Source: Metallyticus violacea
Lineage: Eukaryota; Arthropoda; Insecta; Mantodea; Metallyticidae
Assembly: GCA_030762175.1 (NCBI GenBank)
Contig: CM060833.1
Span: forward strand, 7,443,001 to 7,507,000
DNA: 64,000 nucleotides
Direction: 5' to 3'
The position numbers and the translations under genes are program-made. Shown here one piece after another: positions 1 to 13,900 of the stretch. The notes below the pieces were generated by a model, which saw only the letters and a list, made by a program, of their open reading frames with translations, did not search any database and had not been told where the DNA came from. Numbering within the stretch: the stretch's first letter is position 1; every line of letters begins with the position of its first letter.

Positions 1-179
1 ATTGGACAACATTAGTCATTTCCATCGCTACTTATGAATGATTACTTCTTATCTGAAACTGGAACAGCACTTGAGTATTTCACCAGCAAAAGGACTAGTC
101 AGGGTTAGAATGTACTAGCTTTGATATGCTGTATGTTAACATTATTAGTGTAGCAATAATGTAAATAATTTTTTTATCA

Positions 180-420
180 TGCTGCAGAACAGAAAATGAA
201 CTTTTTGGTCAATTCAGATATGAAATTAATGACTGAACCACCATCCAACTTCTTATTTGCAAGTATTAAGAAGAAATTGCATGGATTGTCCTTAAACTGT
301 ACTGAAGATATCTCTGAGGCCTTCAACAAGCTGATGGCTAGGAAATTGGGTAAGGTCTTTGAATGGAACGAACAAGTGCATAAGATTTAAGGGAGAATAT
401 TTTGAGAAACTTTCAGTGTG
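180..420 (+). mobile_element. Possible transposase C-terminal remnant
   Basis: A 64-codon ORF (196-390) ends in a stop and is followed in the next frame by a Gly-Arg-Ile-Phe-type stretch. The order (PP..NFLFASIKKKLHG, an STED-like acidic patch, then a W/R-rich tail) resembles the end of mariner-type transposases, where the last catalytic Asp precedes 'FLF..LKK.L.G' and the protein closes with 'G.YFEK'. The catalytic PYSPD motif is absent. Weak call, based on pattern only; it lies downstream of the minus-strand exon at 463-1940. Confidence 0.25.
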
Positions 421-462
421 ACCCTTGTAAAGTTTATCGTATGTACCTCAATAATAACTTAC

Positions 463-1940
463 TTTGTGCTGCTGCTCAATAAGCTGTCCACAGGAGATGT
501 CTCGTCCTCAATCATTGTTGGCGAAGCTGCTGCAGCTATTGCAGCAAAGAGAGGGTCCTCTATCGTCAGTTCCACTGGACGGGGGTTCTGAGGGATGTTA
601 ATTATAGGAAGAATGGCTTCTGTGACAAATATATTAGTGTTTAAGCTATCCGGTGAGGAACTCCTGCGCAGTACCCCTGTCACATCCTCGCTGGAGCTAC
701 TGTATTCCTCAGCCATGGCCTCTCCAGGACCCCAATCCTCTTCAATACTGCCTGGTGTGATCATATCTTTAATACTTTCAGTCTTTTCACTGTGCGTGCG
801 ATCTCGGAAAACTTTTTCCTCCTCTTCTTCTCCACCAAGACCTTCGTCATCCCGAATGTCATTTGAGAAGCAGGAAGTCTCTCTCTTATTGTCTCTTGTG
901 AACTGCGAACGATATTGCAGTGACCTGTGGGTAGCCTGTCCTTTGTTTACGCTTGATCTTGAAGGTCCTGCGCTTACGCTCGACTTAGTGACGGGTAGTG
1001 AGATTAATGAGATCTCTGTAATGACGTTAGGATCATCAGCAGCAGAAGAATCCTCGTCTTTGAGGTCTCGCAAATCAAAATACTTGCCGTTCACAACCAT
1101 TTCCAAAGTGCGTGGTTTGTGCATGTTTCGGTTCCTTCGAACTCCGAACGTGGGACTGCTGTCCAGCTGTTCGATACTCTGAAGGGTGTCTGTCTCTCCG
1201 TAGCAGGCTGCTGTGCTTTGGTGGCTGCTAATGCCGGAGTCACCGTTTAGTGAACCTTCTTTCGACGACGACTCCTCCACAGGTGGGGTCTGATGAGTTA
1301 CTTTTCTCGTGCTGTTGTTTGCGGCAGTCTTTGCCACTTTAGTGTTGCCGGTGTCAGCCTCTACGGATGACAGACGTATGGGGTACTGCGGCCTGGGGAG
1401 TAGCGACGTCTGCAGAGTAAAGCGCGAAGCTTTGCCAGGCTCGTGTTGAATTTCTGGCTGAGGAATGAATGAGCGTGGTTTGGGTCTGCTCCCGTCGCCA
1501 CTGCCCGACAGAGAAGTAAGCGATCCTTTGGGAGTTGAGTGTGCAGTGGCCATCTTACCGCCACCTTTGGACCTGGGCTTGTCTGCAGAGTGATTCTCTT
1601 GCACGTGCTGGTGTACTGACATTATGTTGGGGCTCATGTTACTGTTGGAGTCCGCCACTTTGTTGGTTATGCCTGCGACGACCTGACCTCGGAAGCCAAA
1701 GCGATTAGTTCTAACATCGGCATCTTTCCGCTGCCGGGTAGGCCTTGGGGTTGAACGCCCCGAGGTGACAGGGCTGTTGTTCAACGACTCCTGTGAGGCT
1801 GTGACGTTGTCTTGGACCTGGGATGTGGTGCTACATACTGGAGTAGGGATGCCTGATGTAGGTCGCCTTTTGAAGCCAAACAATGTCGCTTGGCCTCTTG
1901 TGTATGGCGTACCCCGTTTTACAGAAGTCTTTGCTTCACT
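463..1940 (-). CDS. Long internal coding exon, Ser/Thr-rich disordered protein
   Basis: An open frame of 492 codons on the minus strand. The acceptor is TCTGTTGCAG ending at 1941 and the donor is GTAAGT starting at 462; the in-frame stop just past 463 is only the TAA inside the donor. Phase is 0 at entry and 2 at exit. The product is rich in Ser, Thr, Pro, Arg and Glu and has no recognisable globular domain. It contains the related motifs ATLFGFKRR and TNRFGFRG near the start, basic Ser-Pro/Thr-Pro sites (RSTPRPTRQ), a GDSGISSHQS patch, a more conserved-looking block RTLEMVVNGKYFDLRDLKDE, a Glu run, and a hydrophobic IEDPLFAAIAAAA stretch near the end. This resembles cytoskeleton-linked scaffold proteins in style, but the family is not identified. 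Uninterrupted length and flanking splice sites argue for a live exon. Confidence 0.8.
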
Positions 1941-4900
1941 CTGCAACAGAAGACGTTATATAAAAGTCATTTATATAACCTCAAAATACAAAAACGGTTC
2001 CTGTACATAGTAATAGAGTTTTTGTAGACTCTCAAAGGTCCTCGAGATCTACGGCCAGCCCATGATATGGTTACCACCCATCCAGTAAAGACAGCGAATT
2101 CCGAAGTTGTGTATGCATGTGTGTCTTAACGCGCTAGCGGCCACAATTTATATTTTTTCTCAACGAAACTCGGCATATAAAGATCAATTAACAAAAGATT
2201 CATCGAATTCATTAACCAGCAACATTTGAACATGGGGGGGGGGGGGTTAACCTTAAGCGAAAATTTAAAACTCGCTCTAGCTGCCGCTATTTTTGTTTTT
2301 TCTCAACGAAACACACTGAAATAAAATTAGAGAAATACTTTTTGAAAATCAGCGAAATTATACTATTAGAGTATATAGTATAGAGTATATAATATATTAG
2401 GGTATAAATGAAACATAATATTAAAAAATCGCTCTAGCGGCACCGATATTTGTTTTTTTCGCAACGAAATTCGGTATATACAATTTAAATAAACTATAAA
2501 ACTAGTTTCAGATAACCAGGAAAATCGGGTCAATACGAGTGGTGTTTTTTTTTTCTGAATGGCGTTTAAAGCCCATTTTGCTACTGAGGCACCACAGGCG
2601 GTACACACTGATGATATATGAGATAAAATGATATATCGGGAAAGGATTTTTTTTTCATTGAAGGAAATATTCCAGGCCTAAATTTAAGGTACCTACCCGG
2701 CATTTGCCATTTATGAGGACTGAGGAAATCCGGAAAAAACCTCAGTTAGGGAGGACAGTTTTGGCGGGATTCGAACCTCAGACCTCTCTCTCACGAGACC
2801 GTATTTTAACGACCTCGGCCATATGTGGTCGTACGTGTATGGGTATACCTGAAAACCGAAATTTAAAAAGCGTTTTAGCGGCACCAATTTCTCTGCTCTA
2901 GCTCTCTGTAATAATCTTAACTTCGACTTGCTGAGGAAATCGCTTAGTTTACGCAGCTCCCTATGACAGATATTTTTCTTTCTGTTCGTACTTTTATGAG
3001 GGACATGCTGAACGTTTTAAGATATCCCTGAAAATTTCACAATAAAAAGTTCTAATTTAGCGCATTAGATAGCACAATGTTTTGATATAAACCCTCTATA
3101 TAATGCCAGAAAGTTTTTACAAATTTCTTTAAAACAAATTGGGACCTGGATTTTTAAAACTAACGTAAATTTAGCATACTGCATGTGGAAGGGAAAGGGA
3201 GGGGAAAAAACTAAAGTCCAGCTTGTCAAATTAATATTATATTAATCAGTTCGCTTCTGCTACAAATATTAACTTATAATTAATTTTAGAACATCGGAAT
3301 GAATACAAAAGTGATGACAGACATGTGTTCCCCGTTTAATTTTAAATTAGATTGGAAGGGAATGCACAAATAATTATAATTATAACAATACTTAACCAAA
3401 TATTCTGCTGTTATGCACAGTCTTTTGTCTGAAAACATGTTTTAAATGCAGAAAAACAGCAAAATGTCACCGGTGCGTGTTTATACAGAGGGATGGTATT
3501 AGTAATAATATTCTCAGGGGGTTCTACACATGTATAGAGTTCTTATTCAGCACAGATTGCAATATTGTGGAACCTTCACCTGGTACAACACTGAGACCTT
3601 CTGAACTGCATCTCCCATTATTGGAGAGGCCTGCCTGAAGTCTCGGGAAGCCAAATGAAATACTAGCAATGTATGAAACTGAACTTTAGCACTTTGGAAC
3701 TGTTGGATGCTGACAAGGAATCACTGACAGACACTGCAAGTTCAGATGAAAAGTTCTCCATCATGACTTCACAGTTTTGAAGTGCTTACAAGTTGCCCAC
3801 CTTGTTTCCACAGACAGAGATAGAAAAACGTTTTCGTTTCCGTTTTCATTGCACAGGAGTCCTGCTATCAATATGGAGATAATATTGTATACCATCATGC
3901 AGTTCAAAAGCACACGCCTCAATAATTTTCAACTACAATTAAAAAAACGTACACAAATTCTAAAAGTGATTTGCTGAATGTAAAGATACATACAATCAGC
4001 CCAGATGTTTGGCAAAATATGTGAAAGAACATGTAGAGATAAACGTTTCCGCAAATTTGGGGATGATATTTTCATTTTGCGTTTTTTCTTTCTTCTTCTT
4101 ATTAGCTTTTGGTAAGTAACTAATTACATAGAAATACTGGGTCATGACCTACATTGCGAAGAACAAAGCAGTTTCAAGTTAAAAAAACGTCTTTTTGTAT
4201 AGTTTAAACGAACTTAATCCAAACACATTTCGTTGTTACAGAGCCGTTCGTCTATCTAAAACCTAACTAATGCGTACAATCAACAACATTCTTAAACATG
4301 CAGTTCCTTGCACTTTAATTTGATTACCAATAATTTCCAAAAATCATAAAATATAACAATTGTGTTTCCGCATACAAATATACGCAAAAAAAAAAAAAAA
4401 AAACGGATAATTCTTATTTTTACCTGGCCCAGACTGTATATTGGGTGACCAAGCTACTCGGATTTTACCGCAAGTAATTTGAAATGAATTACTTCGCTAC
4501 TGCAAAGCAAGTTTCTATTAATACAAAGGATGCCAAAAAAATGTATACACACTTCAAGGAAAGAAAAAACTGTGTTAACATAACAAAACTGAATTCACAC
4601 AAACAGAAAATGATGAGCACTAATCTCTTAGACTTTTACAGTTACAACAGTTGCTCAAAATGCCCACCATCGACGTCGATACACTTCTGAGTACGTTGAA
4701 CTACTGATTGAGCAACGTTTGCGAAAGTGTCCTCAGCGATTGCAGCACATGCCGTTTCAATTTCTTCCCGAAGTGCTGTCAGTCAGTGTAGCTGGTTTTC
4801 TACGGTACACAACATTCTTAAGAGTTCCCCATAAGAAGTTCAACGGAGTTAGATCCGGAGAACGCGGTGGAAACTCAATCGGATCTCTTCGTCCTATCTA

Positions 4901-7900
4901 GTGTTCGGGAAGATTGTCATCAAGGTACGCACGTGGTAATATGGTGGGGCACCATCCTGTTACATACGGTACCATGGGTCTCAAATGCGTGCAATTGTCA
5001 CTAGAGTTGGCGGTTCTGTTCTGTACATGCGTCTCCATTGCCTTTGAACTTCAACATTCTCGGGTTTTCAAATACCACTTCAAAATGGGTATAAAGAAAA
5101 TAAAGCTATCATCAGTTACGGCTCAGGTTAAGCAGATAAGAACCTTCCGTCCCTCATCACTTGCTCAACCGCTCGGCAATGGCAGCACTCGATTCTACAC
5201 AACGACAAATTGTTCCTTGGCCAATCGCAAACGTAAAATAAACAACAAATCAGTATGTTTACAAAATGGGTCGTGTTAGTTTTTTGATCATTCGCTAGGT
5301 TGCACTGCACCGTACTCTCGAAGCCGATGTGCGCTTACTAGCAATTACGTCACCTATTCAAAATGACTAACGCTAAAATGCAAATACTCCTTTATCGTAG
5401 TAGCGATTGGGATGCTGTAATGCCAGACCCATTCCTTGCATTGATTGTGGGGTCAACATGTGGGGCACCCATCGTGAAAACTTAAACTTTAATGCATTAT
5501 GAGATAGGCCATGCCGTGCATAACAAATAACAGTTATCCTTTTTATCTGCTCGCATTCGCCTTTCGTGGCAATCTCCTTTGGCCGGGTTGTAAACTCACT
5601 TAGAAGCATCACCATCTTGTAACTGCTGTTTCGCTTCTGTAAACATCGATTGTCTCATGTCGAATGTCACCAGTTGTCACTGGACTAATGCTACATTCTA
5701 TTCATACATGTAATACCCCATATCAATTTGTAACCTAGCGTCTTGCTTCAAATGTTAGCTAGTTTAAATAGTATAATGACTAAACATCCGAATTACAATG
5801 TAACAATTGCAATAGGTGAACTAGAACCTCCTGATCCAAGGGTGCGTTTTTGGAGACACTGAAGGTGGGACTAAAATTCAACGAAATCAACCGTTAATCC
5901 TGTTCTCTCCTTCTTTCTTAACATGCAGAATATTTAGAACGCGTTTACTCGGGACATTTAAACACATTCGTTGTTACCCTTCTCTCTAGTAAAGTATTCC
6001 CCGCTCTACATGCAATGTCGTCATATCTACACATACATCACCTGTCTCCATTCAGTCTGGCGGGGAAAACCCTTGGGTCATAATTCAGGTCACTAACACG
6101 TGCTTCTTTAAAAGCTTACTTCCCTATTTGTAAAGCAACCCACATTATTCTTATTTTTTCATTCAGTTTTAATACTTGCATTTAAACATGCCATATGTAC
6201 TCTGTTAATTACATGTCTATAAACTCAGATTAAACAGTCATAAAATAAAATTCATCTTTCATTGTTAAAAATGAGTGCTCTTTGTTTGAATTTAAAAGAA
6301 AAACTTTAAATATTATTAGGATTGTATTTTTAATGCCACGTTACACAATTTAGTCTTCTTTCTGCTTTCAACCTCATGAGTATTAATTCTCTGATTTTTT
6401 CTTCCAGATAGGACCACTAAGGGTTAAAAAATAAATAAATAAATACAAGAAAATTTCTCTTGACTGAGACGGAGCCATGGTGTCGGTTTTGGTGTTGTAG
6501 TGGTAGCCATACTTGCCTTCTTAACCCATGATCGCGGGTTCAAACCCGGCCAGGATCGATGGGTTTTTTCGGGTGTAAACATCCAAAGTATGGCTTCCTT
6601 CGGAAGGGAAATAAAGCCGTGGGTCCCGTGTCATACATTTACGGAACGAAAAAGAACCTCAAGCCTGAACGAAAAAGAACCTCAAGCCTGAAAGAAAAGT
6701 CCTCTGAGCAAAATTTGTCGGCCGTTTCATGCCCTGAATTGAATGGGACGCTGATGACCTGAGATATTAAAGAGCGTCCGTAAATAAACAAATAAAAAAA
6801 ACGGAGCCATGGCTGATTTCACTGCTAACTTACTAAATCTGGGCGCTTGCTTGAATTATTCTACCATTAAGGACAAAACAGCAAGTGATAAATCTGCCTC
6901 ATGTAATATTGTTGTATGTTGACATTTCTTACTGTGAGCCTTATAGAAAAACGTTTTATATCATCTATAGTAAAGAAGAAAGAATATTTTTCAGGAGTGG
7001 CAAATGTCGGAACTTCCTTAGTTTTTACGTCACAGCAGGTTTTATAAACGCTAGAAGAAGAAAGAGATCAGCAAAGAAACCAAACTTGTATGACACCAAG
7101 CTCGTCAAATTTCAAAATCTGCATTTGCTTACCGAAATCTATCAGAGATTTAAAACGCAGCTGTAAGTTGAAGATGAAGAGGTCTGTTTTCATCTTCTGA
7201 GCTCATACAACATTTCTGAGCATTGTGATATTTTACTGTCTTTAGTTATGTGTCCAAGAATCTTTGCAAATCTTTTCGCCCTTAAAATTTCATTCATAGG
7301 ATTTTCCCCCATGACCATTTCCCCTACGGTTTAAGGCACATGAGTTCTTTGCCCATATTATTTTTCGCAACGAGTATTTACACCCATTGAATTTTTTGCT
7401 CATGAAACATTCTGTAACACTTGTGGATTCATATCAACCATGTAATCAGAGTTTGTAAATTCTCAGTTATGGATGCCAGGATTAATCAAACTAATAAGGG
7501 TAAGTACATGCCAGAATATAATAGTTATCAATACTATTACGATGTTAAGTATTGGCATTGTGTTAAACACGAAATAAATAATAGAGGGTATATAACAAAT
7601 TTCAATGCAACAAGAGCAGTCGCCATACGACGGTAGGTCCATAAGTTTCCGGACTCGCAGATAAGGATTATCTCCTTCACAAACGCTTATCTGGTGTCAT
7701 ACCTTATCTGCTAAGTAAATAATTGCAACTGCAACTTCCGCTCAGCTATGTTAAGTTGTTCAGATATAGTTGCATAAAGAAGGCCATGTGTAGAAGATTG
7801 TGAAATGTTCAAAATGGAGCATCGAGCTGTTATTAAGTTCATCAAAAAGAAGAACTTACTCCAAATGAAATTAAACAGCGATTGGACGGTGTATATGCCC

Positions 7901-10900
7901 CTCATATTCTACCATAAAAGAATGGGCCAAATTTTTTCGAATGGGTCGAGAAAGCATTGAAGACGAAGAGTGCGCAGGTCGGCTCTTGGAGGTACTCACT
8001 CCTGAAAACATCGCCCACTCTTGTGGAAGGAGAAATTATGGAAGACCGAGCGGCGGCTCAAAGTTACAGAAATAGCAGCAAGGTTGGGCCTTCCTAAAAC
8101 AACAGTTGTTAGAATTATTCATGAACATTTAAACATGAATAAGGTTAGTGCAAGATGGGTGCCTAGACTTCTTTCCTCAGTCCAAAAGCAGCAACGAGTC
8201 ATCTGTTGTCAGGCATTTTTGGAGCTCTGCCATGGCAACGAGAGAGAGAGAAGTTGTGCAAACTATTGTTACAGGAGATGAAACTATGGTTCTTTACTGT
8301 GATCCCTTGTCCAAAAGAGAATCAATGGAATGGCAGGCGTAAATCTGGCGAAGCACCGCCTCTAAAGACCAAGGTCACTCAGCCAATCAAGAAGAGTATG
8401 GCCGCAATCTTTTGAGACTGTGAAGGGAAAATCCTCATTTACTTCAAGGAGAGGAACACCACAGTAAATGGGGAGTACTATGCTGGCCTACTGCACAGAC
8501 TACGTGCTTCCATCAAAGAGAAAAGGCGAGGAAAGCTGAGTGGTGATGTGCGCCTTCTTCACAGCTCTTGTTGCAAAGGAAGCTGTGAAGAAATGTGACT
8601 TCAAGGAGCTCGACCATCCACCCTACAGCCCAGATCTAGCTCCCAGGGACTATTTCCTCTTCTCAAAACTCAAGAAGGACCTTCGAGGACGGAAATTTAA
8701 GTGTGGCGAAGAAGTGATGGATGCTGTTTATGCCCATTTTGCAGACAAGATTACTGACTATTAGTTGGCGGGGGGGGGGGGGTTGAAATGTTAATTCTAA
8801 GATGTGAGAAGTGTATTGCAATAAAGGGTAACTATATTGAAAAATGAAATCTACCCTCTATTGTCAGATCCTGCAAAAATAAAACACACTCATGAAGGAG
8901 ATTCAATAGCAATCGCTGCACAGGATGCTGTGCTTGGAATTAAACGGAGTGTGGAAGCAGCACGTATGAACTGCCAGCTGCTATATACAGAGCTGGTAGG
9001 CTATGAAGCAGAAGACGAAGTTTTAATGGCTTTGCCTAAAAAAATGGTTATTAGGGTCAATAACAAACATCAAAACAAAAACCGTTCACCATTGCCTCGA
9101 ACCCTAGTAGACATTGCAATTATATACAAGGCACAGAGTTTTTACTATTCGATTCTGGGGTAGAAGATGCAAACCGTATATTTTTACTTTGTACGGTACA
9201 TGACAAGAAGCAGGAGTGTTTGAGGACGTCCGAGTACAATTTGGGCAGCATATGCCCTCACACTGCAAGAAGAAAGGAAGAAACCTACACAGGTGTTCTA
9301 AACTACTGCTGTGGCTACTGCAACAGCAAGAATCCATAGAGAGTTCATCGCACAGTTGTACTCACGGACTTTGATCCTGCCTCTATGAAAGTGTGAGACA
9401 AGTATTTCCTGCAACTTCAGTGCAAAGATGTCCGTTTCATTATACACAGAGCATTTGGAGACATGCAGTGACAAAGTATGACCTGAAGGTCCAAAAACGA
9501 GACATAAAACATTCAGTACAAACTGTGTAGACATTGAGTAGATCTTCGATCAGGTGATCAGTATTATCGAGGATGCCGTGCATGATCTTGCTACATACAT
9601 CAAGGTTATATATGTACGAGGACTACATAGAAGAGAACGCCGTCGACATGTGCTGCCATGATACCTTCCTGATGCCTGGAACATGTGTGAACATGCACTC
9701 TCTGGCCAGTAGCTTACAAACAACGCTGTTGAAGGTTGACATTCAAAGCTCAAGAAATTAATTACCACTCACCATGCATCGCTGTGGAAATTCTTATAAT
9801 ACACACGGAAAGATGAGGATGAAAAAAGCAAGCAACTACTGTCCACCTCAAATATTAAGAAGTCTATTAATAAAATACCTCTTAAATCAAAACCAGCTGG
9901 ACTCTATAGCTGTAAAGTATGAAGATTATAAGAACAACGACAACATTCCACGGTATTCAAAGGCAATATCTAGCAAACTAAAGTTGTATAGCGAAGATTG
10001 TGAAGAGCCCGTTCAGAGTGATGATTTTGACTGAATAGTTTAATCATCTCACAAATTCTTGTGGTACAATAAAAGTATATATATTTTATAAGTAATGGGA
10101 TAAAGAAATAAAGCGAAAAACTTTTCAGTCCAACTATCACGTACTTAAATATTAACGGACGAAAGAGGTAATGGATAAACTTAAGCATAGGCAAATCAAT
10201 GGGTAAAAAGATTTGCCAATCCAAGAAGTTATTGCATTACAAAGAAGTTATACTTAATTTTTTAAAATTATGTTACTAAACTTTATGCCTTAGGTTTGTT
10301 TCATTTAGTAGCAGATCTCAAGTTCCTCACATTTCCGTTATATGATGAGAAAGGAAATGTTTATACATTTTATTGTTATTTAAAAAGAAGGTTTATCTTT
10401 ATTCTCCATCCCTGATCTATTTTAGTTGAGGTAATATTTTCATGTCACAATAACTTTCAAAATGTTTAATCCTGCACACTCAATTTCAAGTTAATGTATT
10501 GTTGCATTACGTCACAGCAACTGTTGAAATGATAAAAAAGACTCACTAGAAAAATAAAGCGTGTGGAAACAAGAGTTGTGATTAAATAAAGACTGTTTTC
10601 TGAAATTCATAAAGATATATATATGCAACTTCAGGAATATTATAGAACTGTTCAATAAAGAATTGCATTTTACTGCCCTTCGCCATTCCCATTGTCCAGA
10701 TTCAGCATCTTGCGACTTTTTCCTTTTCCACAAATTGAAGAACCTTCTTCATGAGAGGTATTTACCATCATCAGAGGCAAGGGCGAAGTCTGCGGAGGTG
10801 ATTCTGAAAGACCTGTCAAAAATGGTTTCCAGCATGTGTTTGAAGACTGGGACATGTACAATTCATCCAACGGAGATTATTTTGAGAAAGAGCATCGAAA

Positions 10901-13900
10901 TTACGCGAATGAGTAAACATATGTTGTAAAAAATGTGTGATCATTCTTTATTGAACAGCCTCGCAATATGCGAGAATGATTGGTTTAATTTTTAGTCCTC
11001 TGAAAACCATTTAGTAGTCTCTGCTAATTTATGGCGTGCCTTTTTCCAGATTGACATGTCTCAAAATTTATCCAGTGATCCTCTTAATACACTTGTTGTT
11101 TTTTAACTATTAGGAAGGGCGGAAGCCGGAAAAAGAAAGTATTCGGTATTTTTAACCAATGGTAATAATATTCAAGTTTGTGGTCCAATGTGGCGAACTT
11201 CCTTAACGATAGAGCAAGTCTTGAAACACATTTCTCTGTCGACTGTTCTCGTGACCTCAATGATGCGTGGAAAGTCACTGTGTTTTTTCACAGTTGTAAG
11301 GCCTCCCCACCCCCTGATTTTCAAGCTCAGTTTGCTAACGATACCTAGATATGTGATACAAAGGATCAAGGTCGTTCTCTTTTCGTTTTCTACTCTGTGT
11401 TTGACCGTCCACTTGTTTATACCGAAATGTAGTGCCCCTGGGATATATAATCGCGTCTTATCTCTTATCAGGTACAAAACTTGCAAGGTCGGTCTGTCTG
11501 TCGTGACTCATTTCTTTGATAATCGTTTTTTGACATGCATACACAAAAATGAAAAGTATGTTGCATAGTTATTAGTTATGATAGTATTGCTTTCAAGTAA
11601 AAAAAACTACAAAAAGTTAGGATTTATGTGCGAAAAGCCGATTGAGATCTGTTGCTGCGCATATTTCATACTACAGCGGAAATATTAAGGTAATTTTTTT
11701 CTTGTCGTTATTATTTTGTTATTCCGTTAATGTTTTAAATTTCCAAGCACTCTTCTAAACTTTTCATCGATGCGATAACTTTTTTTTTACCTATATATAT
11801 TGTATACTAAGCCACGATATATGAATATCGATTCCACAATACTGTTTAGAAGCAAAATGCTTATAACTTATATTATAATATATAATTTATATCAAATTTT
11901 TATATTTCTATAAAAAGTAACATGTATCACATGTTAATTACGGGAAGCAGCAGCACTGAATGTGTTCATTGTTGAATCAAATGCGTAACCGTTCTATAAT
12001 AATACGTGAGAGTTTGATATCCGGTAAACACAAATTAACTGGTATACAGCTATCTAAACCAAATATGCAAAATGCTGTATGCATATTTCTTTACGAAACT
12101 CTTTAATTCTTGGTAGTGTCGATATAATGTTTCAGCATTCGAAATTATGTTAAACTCTTTACGCACATTTGAATACTACGAAAACTATGTTGGCGATACC
12201 GATCATACTCGTTAATGCTTTCAAAGCCTTGAAATATTTAATTACTATTGGAAAAGCAACTGAATGTGTAAGAAATGATTTAAGAATGATTCCTAGCATC
12301 TTGGTAATACATTCATACTTTAACATTTCAAGCACATCTTTTAACCTTTTCATCGAAGTTACACCATATTTCTTTTATACTACGTTTAAATATACATTGG
12401 TACTAATCCATGCATATGGATATTGTTGCTCAGAAACAAACTTTAGTACGAAACGCTAATCTTTAGATGAATAAACATCGATAACTTAAGTTTAATGTGT
12501 ATATGATTATAAATTATTTCGCATTTCTATATTCCCGAAGAAAAGAGGTACTGTGCAGCATATTTCAAGGTTAGATGAATCTTTGTCGACGTACTTTTAC
12601 TATGACTTTCATTAGTACTGTCGAGTTGAAGTCGTATTCGACTTTTAGTGTTAGCTTTAACTCATTAAAATTCATGTTAGGCTGACATTACCTTTCCCTT
12701 GTATTAAAATTTTAACCTTGAAATTGTTAATAGTTTGAAAATGGCGGCCGAAAAGCCGGCTGTAGACGTCGAAATTCTATATTTGAACCTTTTAAATGTC
12801 ATTCTTAACAGAGGAAGGGTTATTATATGCAATGACTTTGCATTTTTTAAAATAAAAATCACTTTTTACAAATGTAAACAAATTGAAAAACTATCATCGT
12901 AAGTTTGTGAATGAAATACGAGAGGTTAGAATACGCTAAACAGAAACATGGCCCCCTCCCTCTCTCTCCTATTGGTTGCGTTAAGCGTTTATGCCATTGA
13001 TTTTTTTCTTTAATAGTCAGGGACAATATCGGCAAGTTTTCAGATTCAGAATTATCAGAACGGTTTCCCAGGCATATTCACCAAAAAGAGGATGCATAAC
13101 ATTCCCATATTTAGAGAAATACAGCAATTTATGAATTACTTCTTTCACTGTATCATTTTCTTGGTGTACTGAGAGCAACTTATTGCAAAATTCAAATTTC
13201 TTAGTGGCAACAGAACCAACATTTATCGCATTTACATGGGAAATTTTCCCATCATTATTCAAGTAATCGATGATCCTAACCTCAAAATTAGGAACTGTTG
13301 GTAAATGGCCTGGATCAGCACATAATCGTATATCCTTGTACTATAAGTACGATATTGAACAATTCCCACTTCAGAGTTCAGTTCGAAATGGATGTCCAGT
13401 TAGGTTATGGAGGTTACCTTGTGGAAATGTCTTATAACGTCTATATCTTGAAACCAGCTCAATACAGGTGTAATTCAGCACACACCGAGACATGCAACTA
13501 AATAAGAACAATGATAGGGTATGAAAAAGGCACTTTTCTGTCGTAAGTCTGGGTTACGAACCAATTCCTAATAAATATTATAGAAGAGAGGGGACTACTT
13601 ACATTATTTATTTCCTAACTCGGCAAGTAACTTCTTTTAAAATTTAGAAAACGTTGTACCTTTGCTTCCTTTAACAATTTTAAGCGCCAGGTTTATCAAT
13701 ATGATACGCAAGTCAAATTACGTCAAAGTGCATTCAAAAGTCTCAAAATTTTGACATTCTATTCGCAATTCTGGGAGACCTTAATGTTTTAACTAACATT
13801 AAGCTAGGAATGCTTGGTGGAACGTAAAAATCGTAAACGTTGTTAAAAATGTAATGCGGTGTTAAACAACATATTGGTTTATTTGTAGCATCTTATGATG

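Noticed and set aside
595..1182. 195-codon plus-strand ORF
   Set aside because: Antisense shadow of the 1478-nt coding exon; no splice sites or domain of its own.
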